A stretch of DNA of 64,000 nt from Podospora pseudocomata (lineage: Eukaryota; Ascomycota; Sordariomycetes; Sordariales; Podosporaceae), in the NCBI RefSeq assembly GCF_035222375.1, contig NC_085889.1, positions 1,488,001 through 1,552,000 of the forward strand. The letters are read 5' to 3'. Every line of letters begins with the position of its first letter. The stretch's first letter is position 1. The position numbers were made by a program, and so were the translations under genes. Positions 46,062 through 61,017 of the stretch are shown here, one piece after another. The notes beneath the pieces are model-generated. The model saw only the letters and a list, made by a program, of their open reading frames with translations. It did not search any database and was not told where the DNA came from.

Positions 46062-49000
46062 ATGGCACCCTTCAACGACCCAACCCCCATCGCCATCGTA
46101 GGCCTGTCCTACCGCGCCCCAGGCGTGGGCCGCAAGGGGTTGTACGACTACCTCTCCCAAGCCAAATCCGCTTGGAGCACCATGCCCCCCACCCGCTTCG
46201 ACCAGCAGGCCTTCCACACCCCCGGCCTCGACAAGCCCGGCTGCTTCAAGGTCAACGGCGCCCACTTCCTCCCGGACGACATCTACCAGTTCGACGCCGC
46301 CTTCTTCAACATGAGGGCCGAAGAGGCAAAGAACTCGGACCCGCAGCACAGGATGATGCTCGAGTGCGCTCTCGAGGCGGCCGAGAACGCGGGCCAGTCT
46401 CTGCTAGACATTGCGGGAAAAAACATTGGCGTTTTTGTCGCTTGCGGCTCGCAAGAGTACGCCCACCGCGTGGCGGAGGATCTGGCCAAGACGACTGCTT
46501 GGACCGCGACGGGGATTGCGGCGTGCATGTTTGCCAATAGGCTGAGTTACTTTTTCGATGTGCACGGCCCGAGCGTGGCTATTGAGGCGGCGTGCGCGAG
46601 TAGTTGTTATGCTACGCATCAGGCTTGCCAGGCGCTGAGGAATGGGGAGTGCGAGGCTGCTTTTGTGGGGGCTTCGGCTATTTGTTTTAGTCCTAACTTG
46701 TGGATTACGTTGGAAAAGATGGGGGCGCTGTCGGCCGAGGGGAAGAGCTTTTCTTATGATCACAAGGCTGCTGGGTTTGGGCGGGGTGAGGGAGGTGCTT
46801 GTCTGTTGATTAAGAGGCTTGATGATGCGGTGAGGGATGGGGATCCTATTCATGCTGTTATTAGGGGGTCTGCTTGCAATCACTGTGGGAGGTCGGAGGG
46901 GATTACTATGCCGAGTCGGATATCGCAGGAGCGGTTGTTGGTCAAGGTGCATGAGGCTGCTGGGCTTAGCCCGGGGGAGACGCCTGTTGTTGAGGGCCAT
47001 GGGACTGGTACGCCTGCCGGGTGAGTTTCTTTTCTTTTTGTTTTTCTTTTTCCTGTGGCCCCACAATAAATTCAGGGGGGATGGTCTGACATGACAAGAA
47101 ACTAATCTGGATATTTTCAGTGACCCCATCGAGGCTGGCGCATTCGCCGCCATCTTGGCCAAGGACAGGACAGAAGCAAACCCCCTGTACATTGGATCGA
47201 TCAAGTCCAACTTTGGGTGAGTGCTGCATTCAGGTGATTTCAAGTTTAAACTTCACTCTGACCAGTTTCCAGTCATCTAGAAGGGGCAAGCGGTATTCTG
47301 GGCATGGTCAAGGCTATCCTTATGGTCAAACACGGCATCATCCTTCCCACCGCTGGCTTCGAGGAGATGAACAAGCGCATCGAAGGGAAGGAAAAGATGC
47401 GTGTCATTGGAGACAAACCAATGGCCTGGCCCGAAAATGAGCTCAGAAGAGCACTGGTGACCAACTTTGGTATGCGTTTTCTTCCACTCTCATCGCTCGT
47501 GGGGAGAGGAAACAATGTGCTGACAGATTCAAGGGTTTGGTGGTAGTAACTCTGCAGTCTTGCTTGAGCAACCTCCCGTGTCGCCTGCGCTGACTGGCCA
47601 CCTGGCTTTGAGGGCTTATACCAATGGCCATGCTGCCAATGGCGTCAATGGGCATGCCAATGGTACCAACGGTGTCAATGGCCATCACCATGTCAATGGC
47701 AACGGCATCAATGGCCACAGCACGAACGGGACCAACGGTGTCAACGGCCACCACCACGCTCCAAACCGGCTGTTTGTTCTGTCAGCCAAGACAGACAAGA
47801 GTCTCAATGCCTACCTGTCTTCGTTTGTCGAGTTCCTCGGGGACGAGAACCCCACGCCCGACTGGTCTACTGTCCGCGTCGACGACGCCGACTTTACCAA
47901 GAATCTCAGCTACACTCTCGGCCAGCGCCGCACACATCATCCATACCGTGTCGCCGTCGTCGCCAACTCGGTCGATGACCTGAAAGAGAAGCTCTCCTCC
48001 AAAAAGCCCGCCAGAACCAAGCAAGACCGCGTCGTCGCCTTTTGCTTCACCGGCCAAGGCGCCCAATATGCCCAGATGGCTTCGGGATTGCGTCATTACA
48101 AGGTCTTCGCCGACGCCCTTGACCAAGCCGAGGACCTTCTCACCTCCATGGGGGCGACGTGGTCTTTGACCGAGGAGCTCGGCAAGGATGCTTCCGTCTC
48201 CCGCGTTGACGATGCCGAGATCAGCCAGCCGGCGTGCACTGCTGTCCAGCTCGCTCTTGTCGAGCTGCTCAGGAGCTGGGGAGTCACACCCAAAGCTGTC
48301 ACCGGGCACTCTAGCGGCGAAATGGCGGCCGCGTACACGGCCGGGCTCATCTCCTTCACGGCTGCTGTTGCTACCGCCTACTATCGCGGCCAGGCTGCGT
48401 CGCAGCTGGCGTCCAAGGGAGGTGTTGGTGCCATGCTGGCTCTGGGAGTTGGCTTTGAGGAAGCCTCCAAGCTCATTCGAGATAACGTGGGTGACGCCTA
48501 TGCGACTGTTGGTGCTATCAACAGTCCCAATAGCGTGACCGTGTCGGGCGATATGGCTGCCATTGAGGCCATCCACAAGGCCGCGGACGAGCAAGGCTTG
48601 TTTGTTCGCCGGCTCAAGGTCAGCCTGGCATACCACTCTCGTCATATGGAGGAGGTGGCCGATTGGTACCGCGCGGCGATCCAGCCCTACTACGAGGATG
48701 AGTTTGTCGTTGTCGAGAACGACGACAGTAAGCCGGCCTTTGTTTCCTCGGTCACTGGCCGGGTCGAAACTGTGATTGACTCGTCGTACTGGGTCAACAA
48801 CCTTGTCCGACCTGTTCGGTTTTCTGATGCCATCACCAAGCTATTCTCCCAACAGCAGGATGTCAAGACCGGCCAGACACCTAATATCATTGTCGAGATT
48901 GGCCCGCACGCGGCCTTGAAGAACCCCATCAAGCGCACGGTCGAGGATCTCTCCCTCAAGTCCTTCTCTTACCTCCCTTCTTTGGTCAGGAAGGTAGACG

Positions 49001-52000
49001 GCAGCCAGGCGCTGCTGGACCTTGCAAGCGGCTTGTTCACCTCTGGCATCCCTACCGACCTTGGTGCCGTTAACCAAACCGACAAGACCAACGCCCAGGT
49101 CCTCACCGACCTCCCAGCCTACGCGTGGGACAAGTCAACCAGCTACGAGATCATGCCCCGCCACACCCACGAGCTCATGTTCCCAGGCGAGCCCTTCCAC
49201 CCCCTCCTAGGCCGCAAAGCCGCCTCCAGCGGCAACGCCAACGGCCAGGAGCGCACATACCGCTCCCTCTTCAGCCTAGACGACATCCCCTGGATCCGCG
49301 ACCACAACGTCTCTGGTGTCGTCATCTTCCCCATGACAGGCTACCTCGGCTGCGCGATCGAGGCCCTCCGGCGCGCCGTCGCCCCCGGCACCCCCGTAGA
49401 GGCGTTTGTGCTGAGGGACATCCACGTTGTCCGCAGCTTACAAGTCGAGGAAGAACAAAACGTCGATCTCCTCACCAAGGTCAAGCCTACTTCTACGAGT
49501 ACAGCCGGTTACTCTCCCACCTCGTGGTCGTTCGAGGTGCAGATCCTGCACAGCGATACCAACTCCTGGGCTACGCACTGCTACGGCAAGATCGAAGCCG
49601 AGACCGTCCCGCTTCCTACCGAGAGCCCGGCTACAAAAGAGTCTCTTTTGTTGCTGCACCGCGCTGAGGCGACCCCGCTGGAGGAGCACGACCCCGGCGT
49701 TGTCTACGCGGCAGATGGTCTCCAGGGCACCCTCTACGGCCCGTCCTTCCGGAACACCACCCGCTACCGCAAGGGGGAGAAGTTCACAGTCATTGATCAA
49801 AAGCTTCGCGACTTGGGACCAGAGGTTGATCTGCTGAGCAAGTACGGCTCCCCTTACACGGCCGACCCGCCAACGCTCGATGGGTTTCTGCAGGGCGGTG
49901 GGTCGTTCAGCGAGATTGACTGGAAGAGACTGGCGCTGATGCCCAACCATGTGAACCGCTTGAGGGTGTCGAATCATATCGCTCTTGGGAAAGAGTCGGA
50001 GCGGATCGAGACTGTGACGAGGCTGCTCGAGCACGACGCCAAGGGAGGGAGGATGCTGATGAGCGTGGCTGCGTTTGTGGTCGATGACGAGAGCGGCAAG
50101 CGGGAGCCGATTGTCGAGTGGGAGACCGTCACGTTCCGCGCGCTGCAGTCGGGTGATGACGAGGATGAGCTACCGGAAAACGGCCTGCCCGTCAACTGGC
50201 GGTTCGAGCTGCTTGCTCGGCTCGACTTGCTGCCCAAGGAGGAGCAGCTCAGGCGGTTTGCTCCCCAGAGGATCAGCGAGGAGGAGATGGAGGGCGGGCG
50301 GGACTTGCACGCGGCTGCGTGTTGGTTCGTGGACCAGGCGCTCGTCGAGACGGCTGGGGATGACGAGTCGGCTATCCCGAGTCATTTGGTCAAGTTCAAG
50401 AAGTGGGCCAGGAGGATTGTGGATGCCGAAGGGCCAGAGATTGAGGATCCGGTCGGGCTGGTGAGGAGGGTCGAGGCTATCAGCGCCCAGGGGGAGTTGC
50501 TCTGCGCTATTGGGAAGCAACTAGTGCCGATTCTGAGGAACGAGGTGCAGCCGCTGGAGGTGATGCTCAAGGATGGGTTGCTGACTCGGCATTACGAGGC
50601 TGATGTTTCAAACGCCTACTTTAGTCAGCTGGTTGGGGAGCTGGTGTACGACCTCAGCAACCTGGAGCCCAACATGAGGATCTTGGAGATTGGTGCCGGC
50701 ACGGCGGGCACGACGTTGCCGATTCTCCAGGAGTTGTCCAAAGACCGGGAGGAGGGCGCGTTCTTGAGTTATACCTTCACCGATATCTCGAGCGGCTTCT
50801 TTGAGAACGCCCGCGACGGCAAGTTGAAGAGGTGGTCGGATTTGAACCGCATCTCGTATGAAAAGTTGGACATCAGTCGGGATCCGGTCGAGCAGGGGTT
50901 CGAATTGGGCGAGTACGATTTGATCGTTGCGGCAAACGTGCTGCATGCGACGGCCAACATGATCACCACCATGAAGAATGTGAGGAGCTTGCTGAAGCCG
51001 AGAGGCAAGGTCATCCTGCTCGAGGCCAACAGGCACGCGCCCATCACGCTGCCGTTTGCGCTGCTGCCGGGTTGGTGGTATGCCGAGGATGACTACCGTG
51101 ACCGGGAGTCGGGACCGCTGCTTGCGCTGGAGAGCTGGAACAGGCTTCTCGTCGACACTGGTTTCACCGGAGTTGATGTGCTGTATCAAGATCACCCTGG
51201 CAAGCCGGAGCAGATGTTGAGTGCTTTCATGTCGAGCAGGATCGGCAAGGTCGGCGACGACGACGACAAGATTCAGATTACGGTTGCCGGTCCCCTCATG
51301 GATGACGACGAGCTCGACTATGCCCAGCTTGTTGCCGACGCCATCACGGAAGAATTTGGTCTGGTCACGACAATCAAGCCTTTCCTCGAGGTTGACGCCG
51401 AGGGTGAGGATGCCCATGTCGTCGTCATTGACTCTCCCCGCCACAGTCTTCTCAAGGAGGTAGACGAGGACACCTTCAACACCATCAAGAGTCTTGCGAT
51501 TCACAACAAGGGCATGCTTTGGGTTGTTCCCGAGCAAGACCAGGCGGCGCCGGTTCCGGAAGTTCACTCCATCAAGGGTATCTTGAGGACTGTCCGGTTG
51601 GAGAGTGAGCCCAAGCACATCCTCATGATGGAGGGGATCCCTTGCACGGCCGATAGAGCTGATGGCATTGATGCCATCCTCAAGGTTGTCAGGGTGCTTG
51701 CGGATCCCGAGGTCAACGCGCTAGAGGATCGGGATTATCTCTTCCGTGATGGACTCATCCACCAGCGGCGCATGCGCCCGCTAAAGGAGCTCAAGGAGCA
51801 GTTCGGTATCGAGCAAGGTGTTGCCATCAGATCGGTACAAAACATCTGGTCTGGCGACAGCGGCTTGGAGATGACGATGGAGTCGGCTGGGAGCCCTGAG
51901 TCCATCTACTTCAGGCGCACCGATGTTCTTCAGGCACCGCTGGCCAACGACGAGATCGTCGTCAAGACCGAGGCGGCAGGGCTGAGCTACCGTGACCTCA

Positions 52001-54018
52001 ATCTCGTGTTTGGGTCTATTCCCTGGGCTCCTCCTGGTTTCGACGGGGTCGGCACTGTTGTCAAGACTGGCGATCAGGTGGCGCACCTGAGAGAGGGAGA
52101 CAGAGTGTTCTTCTTGTCACTCGAGGGCAGCGGGTTGGCCACGTACAAGAAACTTCCCTCGTGGCATGCTGCTCGGGTGCCCGCTGGCCTCAGCAGCATC
52201 GAGGCTGCCACCCTGCCGCTTGCTTACACCATGGCCGTGGCCGCTCTTGTCCACACAGCCCGTCTCAGAAAGAACGAGTCGGTCCTCATCCATTCCGCCG
52301 CCGGTGCTGTCGGCCAGGCCGCCATTGTCATCGCTCAGCACATCGGTGCCCGCATCTTCGTCACGGCTGGCACCGAGGCCAAGAGGGCCTTCCTGCACGA
52401 AACCTACGACATCCCCAAGGAACAAATCTTTCCCAGCCGCACCCCACAGTTCAGGGACAGCATCCTCTGCGCCACGGCCAGCAAGGGAGTGGACGTCATC
52501 ATCAACTCTCTCACCGGCGAACTCTTGCAAGAAACATGGTCTCTCATGGCCGCCTTTGGCCGCTTCGTCGAGATCAACAAGAAGGACGCCTTTCAAAACA
52601 CCAACCTCTCCATGAAAGCCTTTGAACGGAACGCCACCTTCAGCACCGTCGACCTCCGCGCTTTGCACCAACACCGCCCGGATGACCTGAGAGATGTCAT
52701 TGGCGAGGTCGTCAGCTTGCTGCAAAAGGGAGTCGTGGTTCCTATCCACCCCGTGACCGAGGTCCCCGTCTCTCAGTTTGCCGACGGTCTTCGCAAGCTC
52801 AAGACTGGTGATACCACGGGAAAGATTGTCGTTACTTTTGGCAAGGAGGAGAAGGTGCTTGCCGAGAGCGCGCTTAGGCCGTCACCTCCTGCCAGGTTGG
52901 ATCCCAACTCTACTTACCTTGTGACTGGTGGCACGAGAGGTATAGGTCTTGGGCTGGCGGACTGGATGGTGGAGCACGCTGGGGCCAAGAATGTGGTTGT
53001 GCTTGGGCGCAGTGGCCCGGAGGGAGCTGAGGTGCAAAAGGTGCTGAAGAAGTATGCCGAGTCGGAGAATGTGAGGTTCAGGGCGTATGCTTGTGATGTT
53101 GGGTCGAGAGAGTCGCTGGAGGATGTTGTGGCGGCGATGAGGGAGGAGGGCTTGCCCCCGGTAAAGGGTGTTGTGCACAGCGCTTTGGTGCTGAATGACA
53201 AGCTGATGCTGAATGCCACGTATGACGACTGGAAGTACATCACTGGCCCGAGGGTCCAAGGAGCTTGGAACCTGCACGAGTTGCTGCCCAAGCTGGACTT
53301 CTTTATTGCGCTTTCGAGTTTCTTGGGTGACGGTGGGAACCCGGGTCAGAGCATTTACGCTGGCACGGCCTCGTTCTACGACGCCTTCTCTCAGTTCCGC
53401 GTCGAGCAAGGTCACCACACTGTGTCCATCTCCCTCCCCGTCGTCTTGGGCGTGGGTTATGTTGCGGACCACGGCATAGCTGAGAAACTCCAAATCACCC
53501 TCGGTGGCACGATCCGCATGCAGGATATCGTCACTCTTGTCGCGAGCGCCATCAGCCAGGGCCGCGACTCTCCCTTCATCAGCCCCGAGGGCAAGGCCGT
53601 CGCGTACAAGCTCCACGTCCACGGCAAGCCGCTGCATGACATCCCTTGGAAGTATTCGCACCCAATTCTTCTCAAAGACCGCCTGCACACAGACCTGACG
53701 GGCGGCGATGCCGAGAACCAGAATGCTGCCAGTGCGGCATCTACTGCCTCTTGGACCACGGCTTCTGACCCGCAGGTTGGCTTGACCGAGGCGCTGATTA
53801 CCAAGGTGTCGGCCATGACCATGATTGCGAGGGACGAGGTTGAACCTGACGCGCCGCTGAGCTCGCACGGGCTGGACTCTCTGGTGTCGGTTGAGCTGAG
53901 GAACTGGATCAGGAGGGAGACGGCAGTTGAGCTAGCTTTGACAACGATTACGCAGGCGGCGAGTCTGAGGGCGTTGGCGACGCATATTTTGGCGACGAGG
54001 GCTCTGGTTGCAAAGTAA
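46062..54018 (+). CDS. Highly reducing polyketide synthase, KS-AT-DH-MT-ER-KR-ACP
   Basis: Exons 46062-47020, 47121-47216, 47273-47469 and 47534-54018; 2,578 residues. The KS (1-425) has Cys178 in EAACASS, His313 in EGHGTGT and His353 in GHLEGASG. A linker of Asn-Gly-His repeats (about 447-495) follows. The AT has GHSSGE (Ser677). The DH has His1008 in WIRDHNVSG and an Asp in TLDGFLQ. The C-methyltransferase has LEIGAGTAGTT (about 1469). The ER (about 1875-2190) has HSAAGAVGQAA. The KR has TGGTRGIG and the SS/Tyr pair in GQSIYAGTASFYDAF. The ACP has DSL with Ser2533. All catalytic motifs are present, so it should make a fully reducible, C-methylated chain. There is no thioesterase, reductase or carnitine-acyltransferase release domain. 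The product is unknown. Confidence 0.95.
47618..47766. repeat. Asn-Gly-(Val/Thr)-Asn-Gly-His coding repeat in the PKS linker
   Basis: Imperfect repeats encoding NGVNGH and NGTNGV units between KS and AT. Such flexible Asn/Gly-rich linkers occur in fungal HR-PKSs. Confidence 0.75.
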
Positions 54019-54386
54019 GGATGGGTTTGACAGTGGTGGGGGGGGGGTTCTTCGACGTGGTGGCAGGTTTGAGGGGTTTCATGGCGTTTGTTGTGTTCTG
54101 AGGCGTTCTCGTTAGATTGGCGTTTCTGGTTTGCCTTTTTGGGCTACTTCTTGCAAAGTTTGAGCTCGGTCTTTTTTTAAATCACGATGTTGAGGCATAT
54201 TGGCTTTGACATGGACAGAACAGAGAACAATGAATGATTACCACAACTATTGGATGCTGTAAATGGTGACATGGTGAAGGGTGGCCAAGACTTTGACATT
54301 CATTTATGCCTCGCCAGTAAGTACTTGCATAGTCCTCCCCCGCTCTCTATTTCTCTCGTTCTCGTTCTCATTCTCGCCCTTGCTCT

Positions 54387-54680
54387 CTAGGTGCCTCTGT
54401 CTCCCCCTTTCTTTCTCGATTCGACGCAGGAGTACATCCGGGACCCCATGGCGGTTCCGTCGGTGGCCGTCGCTGCGCGGTATTTGCTCCTGCTGCTCAT
54501 ATCTCTATGAATATTCAAACCATTATTCCGGATTTCACCCTCTTTCCTGCAACACCTCCCCTTCCTCCTCACCAACCTCGCCTCCCGTTCCAACTCCCTC
54601 GCCAATTCCTCCCTAAACCCCTCTAGCTCCTCCGCTGTGTAAACCTCGCCCCCCCATTTCCATCCCTCCTCCGCCCTCAT
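54387..54680 (-). CDS. Possible small hypothetical protein (97 residues)
   Basis: The ATG at 54680 opens a frame whose first 45 residues look protein-like: EEGWKWGGEVYTAEELEG, then an Arg/Glu-rich amphipathic helix (FREELARELEREARLVRR) and a Cys pair. The remainder is less convincing and may be intron or 3' sequence. I do not recognise a family. It overlaps no other gene and lies 370 nt beyond the PKS stop on the opposite strand. Confidence 0.3.
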   Translation of the reverse strand: MRAEEGWKWGGEVYTAEELEGFREELARELEREARLVRRKGRCCRKEGEIRNNGLNIHRDMSSRSKYRAATATDGTAMGSRMYSCVESRKKGGDRGT

Positions 54681-54795
54681 CGCCCCTGCGCCGGAAACCC
54701 CGCAAGTTGGAGCTCACACACCCCATTTTTTCGCTCGTTTAGAGGTGCCTTCGACTTTGTTTGCTGGAATGTTACCTGCACATTCCTACAACTGG

Positions 54796-54816
54796 AAAAA
54801 AAAAAAAAAAAAAAAA
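54796..54816. repeat. 21-bp poly-A tract
   Basis: Uninterrupted A-run in non-coding DNA; could be a retroposed poly-A tail, but no recognisable upstream element accompanies it. Confidence 0.9.
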
Positions 54817-55745
54817 CACAAACTGTGGGTAGTGAAATCGCCATCTTGGTGGGGTTTGTGGGCTTTTACGGGCTTCCAAAAAGGCCGAAAATATAAATTC
54901 GTCTGATGTGAGGTTATTTTTAAGCTGTTACGGAGTGTGTGGGGCCATTTTGTGGGCGGGGGAAGGGATGGAAGAGGGAGCGAGGGCGTTTGGGGGTTGA
55001 TGTTTTCGTGATGTTGGGTGCATGGGTGTCTGTGGTGTTTTGGGGGGATGGGAATGAAAAGGGTGTGGACCGTGCACGGTAGGCGTGTTAACGTCAGGGT
55101 TTTGGGAGTCGAGAGGGGTGCCGGGGGATGGTGACGGGTTTGTTTTTGCGGGTGGTAACATTGGAGATGTAAATAAATTGATTTTGGGTGTTTGATCGTG
55201 GGGCGGGGAATGTGAAGCCGATGTGGGAACGGCTTCATCCACAATGGTGGTGCAGGGCAACCGAAGTAAATAAACATGGCGGTTTTTGAGATTTGAAGAT
55301 TTCACCAAGACTTTGTAAATAAAGTCTGAGGCTCATCCGACCATGTTTTCTGTCGGTCTGACGTGTTATGGTCTATTTTGAGGAGGGATTAAGCTAAGGA
55401 GTTCAGATACCCAGACATCATTCTGAACATCGTCAGCCTCGTTAATATTTCCAGTAGTTACTGAAGCCTTCGACCATGCGGCAGAAGGTATACTTCGACT
55501 TCTTGGGAGCTTCTTGGTGGCGGAATCCACGGGTACGTCGAAAGACTCGTTTCTGCCCATGACATGGTACCATGTGAGGAGAGAACAACTGTCCGCAAGA
55601 GGTTTGAGAATCCAGTATGTACAATTCTATTATCTATGCCCACTACATCTTCAATATCAATTAATGTACCAGCGTGTTCCGTGCCCGAGTTCCATGTATA
55701 CCATGTGCCAGTTGGTCTCCCCGAAACGCCCCATCACCAGGTAGT

Positions 55746-57008
55746 TTACTCCATGTGGGCAGTCAGATCCACGACCGCAGCGCCGCGTTTGAGGGCTGAT
55801 GCCGCCGAGGCGTCAGTGGCGCTGGCCGTGTCGTTGCTGGCAAGGGTGTCATTGGCAGCAAGGGTGCCGTTGTTGGGAGGGGTAATGACAGCTCCGGCGT
55901 CAGCTCCGGCGTCAGCTCCGGCACCAACATTCCCGCTGTTCATGCCGCCATCAGCCCCAGCTCCGGCATTAGCATCAGCGCCGGCATTGACACCGGCGCC
56001 GGCATTAGCATCTGCTCCGGCTCCGGCATTGGCATCTGCCCCAGCCCCGGCGTTGGCATCTGCTCCGGCTCCGGCATTGGCATCTGCCCCAGCCCCGGCG
56101 TTGGCATCTGCTCCGGCTCCGGCATTGGCATCTGCCCCAGCCCCGGCATTGGCATCTGCCCCAGCCCCGGCGTTGGCATCTGCTCCGGCTCCGGCGTTGG
56201 CATCTACTCCGGCTCCGGCATTGGCATCTGCCCCAGCCCCGGCGTTGGCATCTGCTCCGGCTCCGGCGTTGGCATCTACTCCGGCTCCGGCATTGGCATC
56301 TGCTCCGGCTCCGGCATTGGCATCTGCCCCAGCCCCGGCGTTGGCATCTGCTCCGGCTCCGGCATTGGCATCTGCTCCGGCTCCGGCATTGGCATCTGCC
56401 CCAGCCCCGGCGTTGGCATCAGCACCACCGTTGGCGCCTCCTCCCTGGCCATTACCATTGCCATTACCACCACCACCACCCATGTTGCCCTTCCCCTTTC
56501 CACGCCCATTATCATCATCATCGAAACCATCATCCGCATCCGCATCATTGCCCTTCCCCTTGCCATTACCGTTGCCATTGCCATTTCCATTGCCGTTACC
56601 ATTGCCGTTGCCGTTGCCGTTGCCGTCGCCGTTGCCATTGCCGTTACCATTGTCGTCATCATCACCGTCGTCGTTCTTCCCCTTTCCTCCACGGGCCTTG
56701 ACACGGGTAGCTTTGGTCTGGCTTCTCCTCGTTGCGCTGCGAGGAGCAGTAGCCTTGCCAACACCCCTGGCACGAAGGACGCGGGCATATTGAGGGGCAG
56801 GGACAGCGTTTGCAACCGGGATGGCTGCTCCTGCTACTAGGGCTCCCTGATGTTTGGTTAGCTTTTTGACGGGGAAAAAGGGAGAAACAGAAATGCTTAC
56901 TGCATAACGAAGTGTGATGGCCCTTGTGTCGACGCCAGTGAAGCCGGCGACAGATGCGGCGGCGAGGAGACCGCCGGCGAGGGCTTGAGCGAGGGTGGGG
57001 GCGTGCAT
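55746..57008 (-). CDS. Secreted low-complexity protein with 8-residue repeats and Asn-Gly tract
   Basis: Exons 57008-56901 and 56846-55746 (donor GTAAGC, branch GCTAAC, acceptor ATCAG), 402 residues. The N-terminus is a hydrophobic signal-like segment (LAGGLLAAASVAGF). A basic region, an Asp run, an Asn-Gly dipeptide tract (about 110-140), an Asp/Lys-rich stretch and poly-Gly follow. Next come about 19 copies of the octapeptide ADANAGAG (some VDANAGAG). The tail is richer in Thr and Ser with N-glycosylation sequons (NGT, NDT) and ends in Leu-Lys-Arg followed by a 12-residue peptide. No enzymatic domain is visible. It may be a cell-wall or matrix protein, or a Kex2-processed precursor; the function is unknown. 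Confidence 0.75.
   Translation of the reverse strand: MHAPTLAQALAGGLLAAASVAGFTGVDTRAITLRYAVSISVSPFFPVKKLTKHQGALVAGAAIPVANAVPAPQYARVLRARGVGKATAPRSATRRSQTKATRVKARGGKGKNDDGDDDDNGNGNGNGDGNGNGNGNGNGNGNGNGNGNGKGKGNDADADDGFDDDDNGRGKGKGNMGGGGGNGNGNGQGGGANGGADANAGAGADANAGAGADANAGAGADANAGAGADANAGAGADANAGAGVDANAGAGADANAGAGADANAGAGVDANAGAGADANAGAGADANAGAGADANAGAGADANAGAGADANAGAGADANAGAGADANAGAGADANAGAGVNAGADANAGAGADGGMNSGNVGAGADAGADAGAVITPPNNGTLAANDTLASNDTASATDASAASALKRGAAVVDLTAHME
55958..56424. repeat. 24-bp coding minisatellite (about 19 copies)
   Basis: 24-nt units alternating between CCAGCCCCGGCGTTGGCATC-type and CTCCGGCTCCGGCATTGGC-type variants, encoding ADANAGAG on the minus strand. Copies differ at a few positions, and variants recur in blocks, implying unequal exchange. 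Confidence 0.92.
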
Positions 57009-57891
57009 GTTTGTGGGAGTGTGGATGTGGAAAGAGAACGGCAAGTCTTGAATGGTGCGTGAAAGGAATGAGGGACGGCACAGCCGAAAGGAGCGAAAGA
57101 TCTATGAAGGGTTTGAAGGAAGGACTAGAAGTGAAGATGACTGCCTGAGTATCCTGAAGAGGAGAACGAAAAAGGGGACAGAATCTTGGACGAGGCTGTC
57201 ATTTATAGCAAGATCATTGTGGTACTTTAGATGCAGGATGCGATCTCGGACTTTTCCCCATGCTGGCCGATGTTGCAAAAGGGGGGCATCAATCGGGGTC
57301 GAAAATCGGGATCATCTCAAGTTTACTGACAGCAAATGCAAAGCCACTGGACTTGATATCGGGCTTGTGTGACGAAGAAGGATTCAGTCGGTGTTGCGGT
57401 GGAAACTTGGATCGGGAAGATGGGCTGGGTATCCTGAAGTGATGAACGTCTGGAGGCTGCATATTGCCGGCCGCATTTGGCGGAGAGACGGCTCCCAGTC
57501 TTTGGATCTCAGATGGAACGATCGAGACTGTGGCACATTGGGCCTGTGGTGGTGACCTGCGAGCAACAGATGGCAGGGGGCGGATGTTGTGCCTGCTGTG
57601 CCGTTGGGGTGCGTCCTGATGAAGCCTCGCTCGTCAGAACCACCCCGCCAGATCTTGTGTTTCTGCTGGGCCGCGGGTTGCTGGCGAGGAGACACAGGGC
57701 CGGTGACCGGGCCGCATCTCACGATCTGCGTCTTGGCCTGCGGCGGGAGATCTGTGTCCTTGCGGTCAGAAAGCTTGTATGTGATGGGGTCGTCTGGGTT
57801 TCACTGCCATCCTGTGGCCAGAATCGAGTTAAGCCACATGCTTGGTGTTGAAAGGAGTTGGATGACGTAGTTACAGGCCTTATCTAATGTT
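57009..57891. other. Intergenic region
   Basis: Promoter of the minisatellite gene and 3' flank of the GH30 gene. Nothing recognised. Confidence 0.6.

Positions 57892-61017
<3,126 letters not shown>

Larger units (their letters stand above)
54019..55745. other. Convergent intergenic region (1.7 kb)
   Basis: PKS 3' flank and 3' flank of the minisatellite gene. Contains a G-run (about 54039-54047), a 21-A run (54796-54816) and a possible small gene at 54387-54680 listed separately. Confidence 0.5.

Noticed and set aside
50608-51618. Long antisense frames across the PKS
   Set aside because: Composition shadows of the sense coding sequence with no independent motif.
54786-55277. 163-codon minus frame rich in Pro, His and Thr ending in poly-Phe
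   Set aside because: The poly-Phe comes from the A21 tract; composition is that of noncoding GT-rich DNA.
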